Assembly: GCA_947503885.1 (NCBI GenBank)
Contig: CANNFD010000007.1
Coordinates: 1-64,000, forward strand
Length of the DNA: 64,000 nt
Origin: an uncultured Olleya sp.
Lineage (GTDB): Bacteria; Bacteroidota; Bacteroidia; Flavobacteriales; Flavobacteriaceae
Reading direction: 5' to 3'
Part shown: piece after piece, positions 46,116-55,604 of the stretch
Position numbering within the stretch: position 1 is the first letter of the stretch
How the letters are laid out: the number at the start of each line of letters is the position of its first letter
The notes under the pieces: generated by a model
What the model saw: the letters and a program-made list of their open reading frames with translations, nothing else
What the model was told of the DNA's origin: nothing
Database searches by the model: none
Made by a program: the position numbers and the translations under genes

Positions 46116-46153
46116 CTAAAAAGCTCTAAAATTTAAATTTTAGAGCTTTTTTT
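46116..46153. terminator. terminator after the ABC-F gene
   Basis: aaaaagctctaaaat / attttagagcttttttt, a 14 to 15-bp stem with an AT loop, between converging genes. Confidence 0.9.
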
Positions 46154-46175
46154 ATTCTAATTACTAAAAGTTGAA

Positions 46176-46406
46176 TTAGGCTTCAGTTTCGGCTTTTATA
46201 GCTTCAATAATTGGTATGGCTTTTTCAACTTCAGATTCGTGCACAAATACTTGTGGAACTCTTGGTGTATCATGTACAAAACCACCCAAACGACCAGATT
46301 CATTTTCATCTTTAATAATTGGGTTAATTCCGATATCCTCTAAACGAGTTTTTACTAATTGAACAATAATAAAATTACCTTCAAAAACTTTTATATAATC
46401 TGTCAT
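46176..46406 (-). CDS. DUF2007 family protein
   Basis: 76 residues matching DUF2007 (putative signal-transducing protein; small ferredoxin-like alpha-beta fold): YIKVFEGNFIIVQLVKTRLEDIGI, NESGRLGGF, and VFVHESEVEKAIPIIEAI. These proteins are soluble and related in fold to nitrogen PII-like domains. A function has not been shown. The gene is a single-gene transcript ending at the shared ABC-F terminator. Confidence 0.85.
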   Translation of the reverse strand: MTDYIKVFEGNFIIVQLVKTRLEDIGINPIIKDENESGRLGGFVHDTPRVPQVFVHESEVEKAIPIIEAIKAETEA

Positions 46407-46518
46407 AGTCTTAAAATTAAGTGCTTACTTAAAGATACAAATTATTAGGTGCTTTTTTAAGTAAATTAGATTATAATTAACAAAAGTGGTGTTTGCTAAA
46501 TAAAACTATTTATATAAT

Positions 46519-46557
46519 ACAAAAACAGCCTTCAAATATTTGAAGGCTGTTTTTGTA
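46519..46557 (-). terminator. terminator of the pheT/mini-protein run
   Basis: tacaaaaacagccttcaaat forms a near-perfect palindrome with atttgaaggctgtttttgta. It begins directly at the stop codon of the third mini membrane protein gene. Confidence 0.9.
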
Positions 46558-46758
46558 TTATTCTGTTTTTTTAATAACCTTAAAAAAGAGGTATAAATAA
46601 TAAAATCCAAAACCAATAAAAGCAACTGCTATTACTAGTCTAAAAGCGCTTAATGTAAGATAGCCATTATAATGCTGGTATATTCTAACTCCTCCATATA
46701 GTAATGAGATAAGCGCTAAAAATAAGTTCCAATATTTGTTTTTTCTTAATGTTTCCAT
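46558..46758 (-). CDS. mini membrane protein, tandem paralogue 3
   Basis: 66 residues, two predicted helices (about 10-30 and 38-60). Marks shared with the next two genes: LF.AL..L.YGG.R.YQHYN in the first half and AFRLVIAVAFIGFGFYYLY in the second, then a basic end. It starts 25 bases after the middle copy. Not a known family to me; the three genes are clear duplicates. Confidence 0.72.
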   Translation of the reverse strand: METLRKNKYWNLFLALISLLYGGVRIYQHYNGYLTLSAFRLVIAVAFIGFGFYYLYLFFKVIKKTE

Positions 46759-46783
46759 GATAGGTTTATTTTTAGCTTTTAGT

Positions 46784-46984
46784 TTACTTCTCTTCCTTAA
46801 TTAGTTGCATATAATTATATAACGTATAAATCCCATAACCGATAGAAGCAAAAGCTATTGCTAATCTAAACGAACTTAAAGTTGGGTTGTCATTGTAATG
46901 TTGAAACAATCTAAAACCACCAAAGCCTATAAGTAGTAGTCCAGTAAACAGATTATAAAATTTATTGTTTTTTAATGATTCCAT
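46784..46984 (-). CDS. mini membrane protein, tandem paralogue 2
   Basis: 66 residues with two predicted helices. It shares MESLKNNKFYNLF with the METLRKNKYWNLF of paralogue 3 and FRLFQHYN with paralogues 1 and 3, so it is the closest sister of paralogue 3. It begins 7 bases after paralogue 1. Function unknown. Confidence 0.72.
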   Translation of the reverse strand: MESLKNNKFYNLFTGLLLIGFGGFRLFQHYNDNPTLSSFRLAIAFASIGYGIYTLYNYMQLIKEEK

Positions 46985-46991
46985 ATAGGGT

Positions 46992-47195
46992 TTATTTAGG
47001 CTTGTTTTCTTTTAAATATTTAAAATACGTATAGACCGTATAACCACCATAACCTAATAATGCTAATGCTATAATAAGTCTTACAGGATTAAAAAGGTCT
47101 TCAGTATAAAATTGAAACAGTCTATAAAAACCATAAACTAAAAATAGTAGCCCTGATATTAAATAGGTGATGTTTTTTTTAAATATTGACGCCAT
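46992..47195 (-). CDS. mini membrane protein, tandem paralogue 1
   Basis: 67 residues with two predicted helices and a Lys-rich end (YLKENKPK). Shares YGFYRLFQFY and ALALLGYGGYTVYTY with the other two, but is the most diverged. It starts 2 bases after the pheT stop, so it is co-transcribed with pheT. Expected place is the inner membrane; role unknown. Confidence 0.74.
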   Translation of the reverse strand: MASIFKKNITYLISGLLFLVYGFYRLFQFYTEDLFNPVRLIIALALLGYGGYTVYTYFKYLKENKPK

Positions 47196-47197
47196 AA

Positions 47198-49627
47198 TTA
47201 TCTTAGTTCTGCACCAAGTTGGCGTTCAAAATTATTTTGTAGTTTATTCATTATTTTATCAACAACCTTGTCTGTTAGTGTTTGGCGCTCGTCCATAAAA
47301 GTAAAACTTACAGCATAACTCTTTTTGCCATCTGGTAAGTTTTTACCTTGGTACACATCAAATAAATTAATGTTTTTAAGTAGCTGCTTTTCGGTTTTTT
47401 TAGCAATAGTTTGTAAGCTATCAAACGTTACGTTTTCATCTAAAAGTAAAGCAAAATCACGTCGTACTTCAGGATATTTAGGTATTGCTGTAAACTTAAT
47501 TTTATTTCGTTTAGCAATTTCAATAATGTTATCCCAATTAAAATCAGCATAAAACACCTCTTGATTAATGTCAAAGTGTTTAGCTATTTTAGATTTTAAA
47601 ACCCCAAAGTTAACCAATGTATCACGTCCGATGCTTAGCTGTAAACCTTCAGAAAAAACATCGCTTTTAGTTGTTGTCTCTTGGTAGCGTAAAATACCTA
47701 GACGCTCTAAAAGACTTGCTATAGTTCCTTTTAAATAAAAGAAATTTGTTTTAGCCTGCGGTGCATTAGACCAGCTTTCTTCGGTTTTAAATCCAGTAAC
47801 TAGTAATGATAAATGTTTATACTCTTCACGCGTACCATTATAATCGTGGTATGTTTTACCAAATTCAAAAAACTTTAAATTGGATTGGCGTCTATTAATG
47901 TTATGACGTAAAGCTTCTAACCCAGAAAACAGTAAACTTTGACGCATAACGCCTAAATCTTGGCTTAAAGGATTTAGCATTTCTACGTTATGTTCTGCCT
48001 TTAATTCTTCTGTTAAAGCTAAATAGCTAGCGCTAGTTAGCGAGTTTGCCATAATCTCAAACCAGCCTTGACCTGCTAATTGATTACCAACCACGTTTTG
48101 CAGTTTGTAATCTTCAAATCTAGACGAGTTTGATATTGAGGCATTTAATTTAGAGTTAGTTTCGATATTATTGTAGCCATAGACTCTTAAAATTTCTTCT
48201 ATAACATCCGCTTCGCGAGTAACATCGTTTCTATAAGCAGGAATAGTTAGTCCTAAACCAGTTTCTGTAACGCTATTTATTTTAATGTCCAATGACGTTA
48301 AGATAGATTTTATAGTTTCGGTAGGTATTTCTTGACCAATTAATTTGGTTACCTTTTCAAAACTTAATCTAACTTGAAAATCTTCTATTTTATTTTGGTA
48401 AGAATCTACAATATCACTTGTTATCTCTCCACCTGCAACCTCTTGTATTAATAAAGCAGCACGTTTTAAAGCATACTCTGTTATTTTTGGGTCAATACCA
48501 CGTTCAAATCTAAAAGAGGCGTCTGTGTTTAATCCATGACGTTTTGCAGTTTTACGTACACTAACAGGATTAAAGTATGCGCTTTCTAAAAAGATATTGG
48601 TTGTGTGCTCTGTTACACCAGAGTCTATACCTCCAAAAACACCAGCAATACACATTGGGTTTTCACCATTACAAATCATTAAATCATCTTCATGTAACTC
48701 CCGCTCAACACCGTCTAATGTTGTAAACTTGGTTCCGGATGGTAATGTTTTAACCTCAATTTTATTTTCAGTTATTTTACTAGCATCAAACGCATGTAAA
48801 GGCTGACCTAAATCATGTAAAACATAATTAGTAGCATCTACCACATTGTTTATTGGTGATAACCCAATTGCTTTTAGTCTGTTTTTAAGCCATTCTGGAG
48901 ATTCTTCAACCTTTAATCCAGAAATCGTAACACCACAATATCTTGGTGCAAGTTCTTTATTTTGTACATCAACATCTATTTTTAGTGTTCTACTATCAAC
49001 ATGAAAAGCACTAACACTTGGTGTGATTAACTCGATATTTATTCCTTTTTGCTGTAAACCTGCCTTTAGGTCTCGTGCAGTCCCAAAATGACTCATTGCA
49101 TCAGCACGGTTAGGAGTTAAACCAATTTCAAAAACTTGATCATTTTCTACTTCAAATAACTCAGCGCAAGCGGTACCAATTACTGTGTCTTCAGGTAAAA
49201 CAAGGATTCCGTCATGAGATTTTCCTAAGCCAAGTTCGTCCTCAGCACAAATCATTCCGTAACTTTCTTCGCCTCTAATTTTACCTTTCTTAATAGTCCA
49301 AGCTTCACCTTCTTCAGTATATAATGTTGTTCCAATTGTAGCAACAGGTACTTTTTGTCCTGCAGCAACATTAGGCGCACCACATACAATTTGTAATGGT
49401 TGCTCTTGTCCAATATCTACAGTTGTAACTTTTAATTTGTCGGCATTACTGTGTTGTACACAAGTCAATACATGACCTACTATCACACCTTCTAAACCTC
49501 CTTTTACACTTTGGTATAAATCTAAACCTTCAACTTCTAAGCCTAAATCGGTTAGTAATTCGCTAGTTTGTTCTGGTGACCAATCGGTTTTAATAAATTG
49601 TTTAACCCAGTTGTAAGATATCTTCAT
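47198..49627 (-). CDS. pheT: phenylalanine-tRNA ligase beta subunit
   Basis: 809 residues, full bacterial length. The start (MKISYNWVKQFI) and the tRNA-binding (EMAP-like) domain with GVIVGHVL lie near 1-150. The B3/B4 and B5 regions follow, then the catalytic-like core (SFRFERGIDP) and the C-terminal anticodon-binding FDX-ACB domain (PKYPEVRRDFALLLDE). With PheS it charges tRNA-Phe. Unusually pheS is not beside it; three small membrane protein genes follow instead, the first only 2 bases away. Confidence 0.97.
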   Translation of the reverse strand: MKISYNWVKQFIKTDWSPEQTSELLTDLGLEVEGLDLYQSVKGGLEGVIVGHVLTCVQHSNADKLKVTTVDIGQEQPLQIVCGAPNVAAGQKVPVATIGTTLYTEEGEAWTIKKGKIRGEESYGMICAEDELGLGKSHDGILVLPEDTVIGTACAELFEVENDQVFEIGLTPNRADAMSHFGTARDLKAGLQQKGINIELITPSVSAFHVDSRTLKIDVDVQNKELAPRYCGVTISGLKVEESPEWLKNRLKAIGLSPINNVVDATNYVLHDLGQPLHAFDASKITENKIEVKTLPSGTKFTTLDGVERELHEDDLMICNGENPMCIAGVFGGIDSGVTEHTTNIFLESAYFNPVSVRKTAKRHGLNTDASFRFERGIDPKITEYALKRAALLIQEVAGGEITSDIVDSYQNKIEDFQVRLSFEKVTKLIGQEIPTETIKSILTSLDIKINSVTETGLGLTIPAYRNDVTREADVIEEILRVYGYNNIETNSKLNASISNSSRFEDYKLQNVVGNQLAGQGWFEIMANSLTSASYLALTEELKAEHNVEMLNPLSQDLGVMRQSLLFSGLEALRHNINRRQSNLKFFEFGKTYHDYNGTREEYKHLSLLVTGFKTEESWSNAPQAKTNFFYLKGTIASLLERLGILRYQETTTKSDVFSEGLQLSIGRDTLVNFGVLKSKIAKHFDINQEVFYADFNWDNIIEIAKRNKIKFTAIPKYPEVRRDFALLLDENVTFDSLQTIAKKTEKQLLKNINLFDVYQGKNLPDGKKSYAVSFTFMDERQTLTDKVVDKIMNKLQNNFERQLGAELR

Positions 49628-49855
49628 TTATATGCTAATTAAGACCGCAAATATAACAATACTTGCTTGTTTTATAAATTGAAAAAAGTGTTTTGTTAAA
49701 AAAATACTTATTAACATCGCTTTAAATATGAAATAGCTGATATTCAATTAGTTGAATACTGAGTGTTATTAAGTTGAATTATTGTGGTATTTAAAAGATA
49801 TTCATAAATGTTAAAAAAATATAACTTTATCTTCTAATCTCAAATCTTCCTAAAA

Positions 49856-52426
49856 ATGAAAAACAAATTACTATTAATGTTGTTGTTTATTACTACAATA
49901 GCCTACGCACAAGTTCCGTCGTATTATAATGATGTGGATTTAACCAAAAATGGTACTGCTTTAAAAGATGAATTAGCAGTAAAAATTATTAGTACACATT
50001 CCACCTATTTAAGCTACACCCCAGGAGTTTGGAATGCTTTAGAGGAAGCAGATGCTGATCCTAACAATTCTAACAATGTATTATTGCTTTATGGATATAA
50101 TGATACTGATGGTGTTGAAAAAACAGACCGTACTAGAGGAAAGTATGACCATGGAAGTGGTATTGGGCTATGGAATAGAGAACACTCTTACCCAAAGTCA
50201 TTAGGGACGCCTAATCTTGGTACATCAGGACCTGGTAGTGATGCACATCACTTAAGGGCTTGTGACGGACAAATGAATTCTACAAGAAATAACAGAATGT
50301 ATGCAGATGGTTCTGGTAATGCAACAATTACTGCTTCAGGTCATTTTTATCCTGGAGACGAATGGAAAGGTGATGTTGCGCGCATGATGCTTTATATGTA
50401 TTTAAGATATGATGATAGATGTTTACCTGTTAATGTTGGTGTTGGTAATACAGTTGCTGGAGATGCAAACATGATAGACTTATTTTTAGAATGGAATGCA
50501 GAAGACCCTGTAAACTTTTTTGAAGATAATAGAAATGAAGTATTAGCTAATATTCAAGGAAACAGAAATCCATTTATTGACAATCCCGCTTTTGCTACCC
50601 AAATTTGGGGCGGTGTACAAGCAGAGGATCGTTTTGGAAACGGAAGCACAGATACAGAAGCGCCATCTGTACCTTTAAATTTAATTGCGTCTAACACAAC
50701 CGCAACTGCAACACAATTATCATGGTCTAGTGCTTCAGATAATATAGGGGTAACCGGTTATGATATTTATGAGAATGGTGTTTATATAGCATCAGTAACT
50801 AATAACACCTATAACGTGTCGGGGTTAACAGCTCAAACCACTTATAGTTATAAAGTAAATGCTAAAGATGCAGCTGGAAATGTGTCAGGATTTAGTGCAA
50901 ATGCTTCTGTGACGACATTATCAGGCGCAGGGACAGGTACTGCTTCAGAATTATTTATTTCAGAATATATAGAAGGGTCTTCAAATAATAAGGCGTTAGA
51001 GGTTGCTAACTTTACGGGAAACACAGTTAACCTTTCTGGTTATGAGCTAAGAAAACAAACCAACGGAGCAGGTGCATGGAATACAGGCTATGCTTTAAGT
51101 GGATCTTTAAATAACGGAGATGTTTTTGTCCTAGCACATAGTTCTGCTACTAGTACGGTAACAGCAAATGCAGATGCAACAACAGGATCAACAACTATTA
51201 CTTTTAATGGTAATGACGCTGTTGGTTTGTTTAAAAACGATGTTTTAGTTGATATTATAGGGGTATTTAACGGTGGTACTGCTAATTTTGCTAAAGATGT
51301 CACTTTAAGAAGAAAATCTTCAATAAGTACGCCTAATAGTAATTATACAGTTTCAGAATGGGATTCATATTCTCAGAACACTTTTGATAATTTAGGGACG
51401 CATACTATTGACGGTGGTGGTACAACGCCAACACCAGATACTACAGCGCCTAGTATCCCAGCTAATGTAGTGGCATCTAATGTTACTCAAGCTTCGGTTG
51501 ATTTATCTTGGACAGCTTCAACAGACGATACTGCTGTTACAGGTTATGATATCTATCAAAACGGTACATTGTTAACAGAAGTAACAACTACAAACTATGT
51601 TGTTACCGGGTTAAGTGCTTCAACAACTTATTCATTTACAATACAAGCAAAAGACGGTTCAGGCAATTTTTCTGCGTCAAGCAATGCTGTTAGTGTAACT
51701 ACAGATACTATAAATGTAACCTATTGCAACTCTAAAGGAAACAATGTTAATTATGAGTATATAGATTATGTTGGTTTAGGCGGAATATCTAATACAACGA
51801 CTGCAAACAATGGTTATGGCGATTTTACTAACCAAACTGGAGCTGTTAATTATGGGACTAATACTATTGTGTTAAGTGTCGGTTTTTCAAGCTCTTCTTA
51901 TACTGAATACTGGAAAGTGTGGATTGACTTTAATAAAAACGGAACGTTTGAATCTTCTGAAGAAGTTGTTAGTGGGTCTACATCAAGCTCAGGAAACCTA
52001 TCATATAATTTTAACGTACCTACTAGTGCATTATCAGGTAATACAAGAATGCGAGTGTCTATGAAGTGGGATAGCTCTCAAACTGCTTGTGAAACGTTTT
52101 CATATGGAGAAGTGGAAGATTATACCGTAAACATAGGTGGAGGTTCTGCACGATATACAGTAGATTCTAGAATTACAATTGATGGAGAGTTAGGTGAAGA
52201 GGCTAAGCTTTATGACACTAAAATATTTACTACGTCTAGTGTGTTAAATATTAAAATGGAAGATAATAGACCTGTTAATTATACAATTTCTAATATGTTA
52301 GGGCAAGTGATTGCAAATGGTCAATTTAGTAAGACTTTACAACTTAATAATATTGAAAAAGGAGTTTATCTTTTAAGTATTAATGATGGTCAACGTACTA
52401 TAATAAAGAAGTTTGTTAAAAATTAA
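49856..52426 (+). CDS. type IX-secreted endonuclease I with FN3, LTD and GEVED domains
   Basis: 856 residues. Signal peptide (1-19, AYAQ). Endonuclease I domain (about 20-265) with WNREHSYPKS (106-115) and HHLRACDGQMNSTRNNR (131-147), a His-Me finger nuclease with H110 as probable base. Then fibronectin type III (about 276-356), lamin-tail domain (about 360-520), a second FN3 (about 530-620), a GEVED domain (ending FSYGEVEDYTV near 760) and a C-terminal sorting domain (IEKGVYLLSINDGQRTIIKK). It should digest DNA outside the cell. A terminator follows. Confidence 0.93.
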   Translation: MKNKLLLMLLFITTIAYAQVPSYYNDVDLTKNGTALKDELAVKIISTHSTYLSYTPGVWNALEEADADPNNSNNVLLLYGYNDTDGVEKTDRTRGKYDHGSGIGLWNREHSYPKSLGTPNLGTSGPGSDAHHLRACDGQMNSTRNNRMYADGSGNATITASGHFYPGDEWKGDVARMMLYMYLRYDDRCLPVNVGVGNTVAGDANMIDLFLEWNAEDPVNFFEDNRNEVLANIQGNRNPFIDNPAFATQIWGGVQAEDRFGNGSTDTEAPSVPLNLIASNTTATATQLSWSSASDNIGVTGYDIYENGVYIASVTNNTYNVSGLTAQTTYSYKVNAKDAAGNVSGFSANASVTTLSGAGTGTASELFISEYIEGSSNNKALEVANFTGNTVNLSGYELRKQTNGAGAWNTGYALSGSLNNGDVFVLAHSSATSTVTANADATTGSTTITFNGNDAVGLFKNDVLVDIIGVFNGGTANFAKDVTLRRKSSISTPNSNYTVSEWDSYSQNTFDNLGTHTIDGGGTTPTPDTTAPSIPANVVASNVTQASVDLSWTASTDDTAVTGYDIYQNGTLLTEVTTTNYVVTGLSASTTYSFTIQAKDGSGNFSASSNAVSVTTDTINVTYCNSKGNNVNYEYIDYVGLGGISNTTTANNGYGDFTNQTGAVNYGTNTIVLSVGFSSSSYTEYWKVWIDFNKNGTFESSEEVVSGSTSSSGNLSYNFNVPTSALSGNTRMRVSMKWDSSQTACETFSYGEVEDYTVNIGGGSARYTVDSRITIDGELGEEAKLYDTKIFTTSSVLNIKMEDNRPVNYTISNMLGQVIANGQFSKTLQLNNIEKGVYLLSINDGQRTIIKKFVKN

Positions 52427-52445
52427 CACACTGCTTATTTTATTA

Positions 52446-52478
52446 AAAAGCCCAACAATATGTTGGGCTTTTTTTTTA
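52446..52478 (+). terminator. endonuclease gene terminator
   Basis: aaaaagcccaaca-ata-tgttgggctttttttt: 13-bp stem with 3-base loop and T-run. Confidence 0.92.
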
Positions 52479-52646
52479 AGAAACTTAACAAGCTACTTTT
52501 TTTAGATGCAATAATTATTATTTTTGGTTTATCTCTTAAAAAAAATGAACTTTACCTATTAATTAAGTTTTTAGCTAACTATAAAGTCTAGTATGGTTAG
52601 TTGTTACGTATCTTTATAAATGCTAATCAATTAAATATTAAATAAA

Positions 52647-52850
52647 ATGAAAACAATTCTTAAAATAACATTACTTGTTGCAGTTTTTGCTATGTCATCT
52701 TGCCGAGACACTAAAAAGGATGACGCAACGACTAAAGTAACAGAGCAAATTGAAACTATTGAAATTGAAACAGATAGTATTATTGACGATTTAGAATCGG
52801 AAGCAGAGGACTTAGAAAAAGAATTAGAACAACTTGAAAACGTAAACTAA
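52647..52850 (+). CDS. small acidic lipoprotein
   Basis: 67 residues. Lipobox MSSC (Cys19). The mature 49 residues are rich in Asp, Glu and Thr and predicted as a single charged helix (EIETDSIIDDLESEAEDLEKELEQLENVN, of which only the end is quoted here in part). It ends 1 base before the next gene, which encodes a Lys/Glu-rich secreted coiled coil. The opposite charge bias suggests the two may bind each other. Confidence 0.72.
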   Translation: MKTILKITLLVAVFAMSSCRDTKKDDATTKVTEQIETIEIETDSIIDDLESEAEDLEKELEQLENVN

Positions 52851-52851
52851 G

Positions 52852-53580
52852 ATGAAAAATTTAAAAGTATTGTTAATTTGTACAGGACTATTTATACTAG
52901 GAGGTCAGCAAGCGCTTTTTGCTCAAGGTAACTCTGATGGTAAAATGATAAAAAAAACGCAACAAAAGCAAAAGCAACTTAAAGCAGAAAAGCAGGAGGT
53001 TAAAGCCGAAATAAAAGCGCAAAAGCAAGAGTTAAAAGAAGAGTTAAAAGAAGAGTTTAAAGATAGGAAAGAAGAAATGAAAGCCGAAAAACACGAGATG
53101 AAGGCTGAAATGAAAGCGCAAAGTGCTGAGCTAAAAGCTAAAATGAAAGAGGTTTCTAAGGAAGATAAATCTGAAATGAAAGCCGATAGAAAAGAAGAAA
53201 TGGAAGCAAGGCGTAACGCGATGAAAGATAAAAAACAAGCGCTTAAAGCTAAACGTGATGCTTTTAAAGGGGATAAAGAAGCTTATAAAAAAGAGCGTTT
53301 AGAGGTTGTTAAAAATAGAATGAATGCAAGTTATAATCGAATCGAAAAAAGCGATGAGTTAGTCACTAGAGGTAAAAATAGATTGGCTAAAGCTAAAGCA
53401 CAATTTAAACAACAAGTGGCAGAAGGTAAACTAACAGAAGACCAAATAGCCAAGCGTGAAGCTGCTTTTTCAAGAGTTGAAGCTAAACTAGAAGCGCATG
53501 AAAAGGCGGTTAAAAGAAGTAAAATGCACGTAGAAAAAAATAAAACTAAACTTTCAGAATTGGAAGCTGTTAAAAAGTAG
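52852..53580 (+). CDS. secreted Lys/Glu-rich coiled-coil protein
   Basis: 242 residues. A signal peptide (1-24, ALFA/QGN) leads to an almost continuous helix of Lys, Glu and Ala with short repeats such as EMKAEKHEMKAEMKAQ and EELKEEFKDRKEEM. Few hydrophobic residues, so it may be a single alpha-helix (ER/K type) rod rather than a normal coiled coil. It begins 1 base after the small lipoprotein gene and is followed by a terminator. Function not known; a periplasmic spacer or stress-protective protein are options. Confidence 0.7.
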   Translation: MKNLKVLLICTGLFILGGQQALFAQGNSDGKMIKKTQQKQKQLKAEKQEVKAEIKAQKQELKEELKEEFKDRKEEMKAEKHEMKAEMKAQSAELKAKMKEVSKEDKSEMKADRKEEMEARRNAMKDKKQALKAKRDAFKGDKEAYKKERLEVVKNRMNASYNRIEKSDELVTRGKNRLAKAKAQFKQQVAEGKLTEDQIAKREAAFSRVEAKLEAHEKAVKRSKMHVEKNKTKLSELEAVKK

Positions 53581-53600
53581 GTCATATCTACATACTTTAT

Positions 53601-53638
53601 AAATAAAAAGACATTGTTAACGCAATGTCTTTTTATTT
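53601..53638 (+). terminator. terminator after the coiled-coil protein gene
   Basis: aaataaaaagacattg / caatgtctttttattt, 16-bp stem with a short loop. Confidence 0.88.
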
Positions 53639-53686
53639 ATAAGTATTTTGTTGTTATTTCGAATAATATTTAAAAACAAACACGTT

Positions 53687-54898
53687 ATGCGTCAATTATT
53701 AGTAATACTTACATTTTTTAGTGTTTTTTCTTGCGATAAAAACGAAACCGAATTCCTTACATTTGGAACATATAGAGGAGAGTTAATGGTTAATGACACC
53801 CTGCAATTACCATTTTTATTTAAAGTAAAAGATGCTAATACGCTAGAGGTTTATAACGCAGAAGAAGTTATTACAGTAGATGAGGTGGCTTATAAAAACG
53901 ATTCGGTGTATATCAAATTACCTGTTTTTGAAGGGGTTTTAATTGCAAAAATTAAAGACGAAACTTTAAATGGACGCTTTGTGGTTGAAGAGAAAGGAAG
54001 ACAGCAAGTCTTTACTGCAAAAAAAAATAAGGACCGTTTTAATGTTGGTTTAAGTGCGCCAAAGCATAATGTTTCAGGTAATTGGGAAACCGTTTTTAGT
54101 CCAAATTCAGACACGGACAGCTATGTCGCTAAAGGTGTTTTTAAACAACAGGGTAATAAAGTGACTGGTACTTTTTTAACCACTACGGGTGATTATCGTT
54201 TTTTAGAAGGAGTAGTAAATGGGGATCAATTAAAACTGTCAACCTTTGATGGTGCTCATGCTTTTTTATTTACTGGTGCAGTTACCGATAGCACAATAAA
54301 TGGACAGTTTTATTCTGGAAACCATTGGGTAGAGCCATTTACTGCTAAGCGTAACGATAATTATACATTAGCAAGTGCAAACGACTTAACTTATTTAAAA
54401 GATGGATATGATACGTTGGCGTTTACCTTTCCTGATCCAGATGGTAACCTAGTTTCATTAACAGACGACCGTTTTAAAAATAAAGTTGTCGTTGTACAAA
54501 TAATGGGGACTTGGTGTCCTAATTGCTTAGACGAAAGCAAATATTACACACAATATTATAATAATAACAAGGATAAAGATATTGCTTTTGTAGCATTAGC
54601 TTTTGAATACGCCAAAACGGAAGCTAAAGCGTTTAGTTTTATTAAACGTTTAAAAGACAGGCTAAATATTACTTATCCTATATTATTAGCACAAACGGGC
54701 ACAACAAGCAAGTCTAAAGCTAACCAGAAACTGCCAATGCTAAATCAAGTATTAAGCTATCCAACGTCAATATTTATAGACAAAACGGGTAAGGTGCGTA
54801 AAATACATACTGGGTTTAATGGTCCTGCAACAGGGGATAAGTTTACTGAGTTTAAAACCGAATTTACAGAGTTTATGGATTTGTTGTTGGCAGAGTAG
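53687..54898 (+). CDS. TlpA-family thioredoxin lipoprotein
   Basis: 403 residues from ATG 53687 (an upstream TTG at 53648 adds a non-signal stretch). Lipobox VFSC (Cys16). Two beta-rich regions of unknown type (about 20-230) come before a thioredoxin domain with WCPNC (276-280) and the cis-Pro in SYPTSIF. It should reduce or isomerise disulfides, or help cytochrome c and envelope protein maturation, at the periplasmic face. Compare the cysteine-less relative at 42884. Confidence 0.9.
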   Translation: MRQLLVILTFFSVFSCDKNETEFLTFGTYRGELMVNDTLQLPFLFKVKDANTLEVYNAEEVITVDEVAYKNDSVYIKLPVFEGVLIAKIKDETLNGRFVVEEKGRQQVFTAKKNKDRFNVGLSAPKHNVSGNWETVFSPNSDTDSYVAKGVFKQQGNKVTGTFLTTTGDYRFLEGVVNGDQLKLSTFDGAHAFLFTGAVTDSTINGQFYSGNHWVEPFTAKRNDNYTLASANDLTYLKDGYDTLAFTFPDPDGNLVSLTDDRFKNKVVVVQIMGTWCPNCLDESKYYTQYYNNNKDKDIAFVALAFEYAKTEAKAFSFIKRLKDRLNITYPILLAQTGTTSKSKANQKLPMLNQVLSYPTSIFIDKTGKVRKIHTGFNGPATGDKFTEFKTEFTEFMDLLLAE

Positions 54899-55004
54899 TG
54901 TATTATAATGTCCTAAGCAAGTTGTTTAGTTTTAACAGCCCGGTTATCAGCGTAATTAAGAGATTAGCTTTAAGGTATTTATATGTCAAATTTAATTTCT
55001 GTTA

Positions 55005-55541
55005 TTAAATAGAGTTTAATTTCTCAAACACCAAATTATCTGCATTATGAGTGTCTTTTTTGCTAGGGTTGAGGATAAAACCGGTTTTCTCTAAAAGTTT
55101 AATAGAGTGTGTGTTTTGTTTTTGGGTGTAAGCTTCAATCTTATTAATAGATAAGCTGTTAAATCCAAACTCTAGCACTGCAAATAAGGCTTCTGTCATG
55201 ATGCCTTTATTTTGATGTTTAAGGCTTAAATCGTAGCCGACTTCAGCAGTAAGATTGTCATCCGAAAAATTCCATAAACAGATAGTGCCAATAACTTCGT
55301 GTTGGTCTTTAAGCGTTATTCCCCAAGAGATAGAAGTATTGTTATCTATTTGGTCGGTTAATTTTTTAATATGCTTTAAAGCGTCTGCGATAGTGTTAGT
55401 TTGGCTTTCTGGTGGTCTTTGGATGTGTTGGTTGATAATTTTGTCTGACCTTAGGTATAATATAGCGTCACTATCTGTGTTTAAAATTTGTCTTAACAAC
55501 AATCGACTGGTTTTTATTTCTGGAAACGGAGTAAAAGTCAT
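55005..55541 (-). CDS. GNAT N-acetyltransferase (RimJ/RimL type)
   Basis: 178 residues of the GNAT fold, Acetyltransf_3 subgroup: TSRLLLRQI at the start, LKDQHEVIGTICLWNF, AEVGYDLSLKHQNKGIMTEAL (AcCoA-binding region of V/IGYxL-type) and SIKLLEKTGF. Many members acetylate ribosomal protein N-termini or small substrates; substrate unknown. It follows the miaE gene on the same strand after 63 bases. Confidence 0.9.
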   Translation of the reverse strand: MTFTPFPEIKTSRLLLRQILNTDSDAILYLRSDKIINQHIQRPPESQTNTIADALKHIKKLTDQIDNNTSISWGITLKDQHEVIGTICLWNFSDDNLTAEVGYDLSLKHQNKGIMTEALFAVLEFGFNSLSINKIEAYTQKQNTHSIKLLEKTGFILNPSKKDTHNADNLVFEKLNSI

Positions 55542-55604
55542 TGTGTTAGATTTTTTAAATGAGTTGATAGTGGTAAAGGTTAATAATCTTAGTATAAGAT
55601 TGTG

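Noticed and set aside
53648-53686. Longer N-terminus of the TlpA lipoprotein from TTG
   Set aside because: The ATG at 53687 gives a perfect lipoprotein signal peptide; the extension would bury it.
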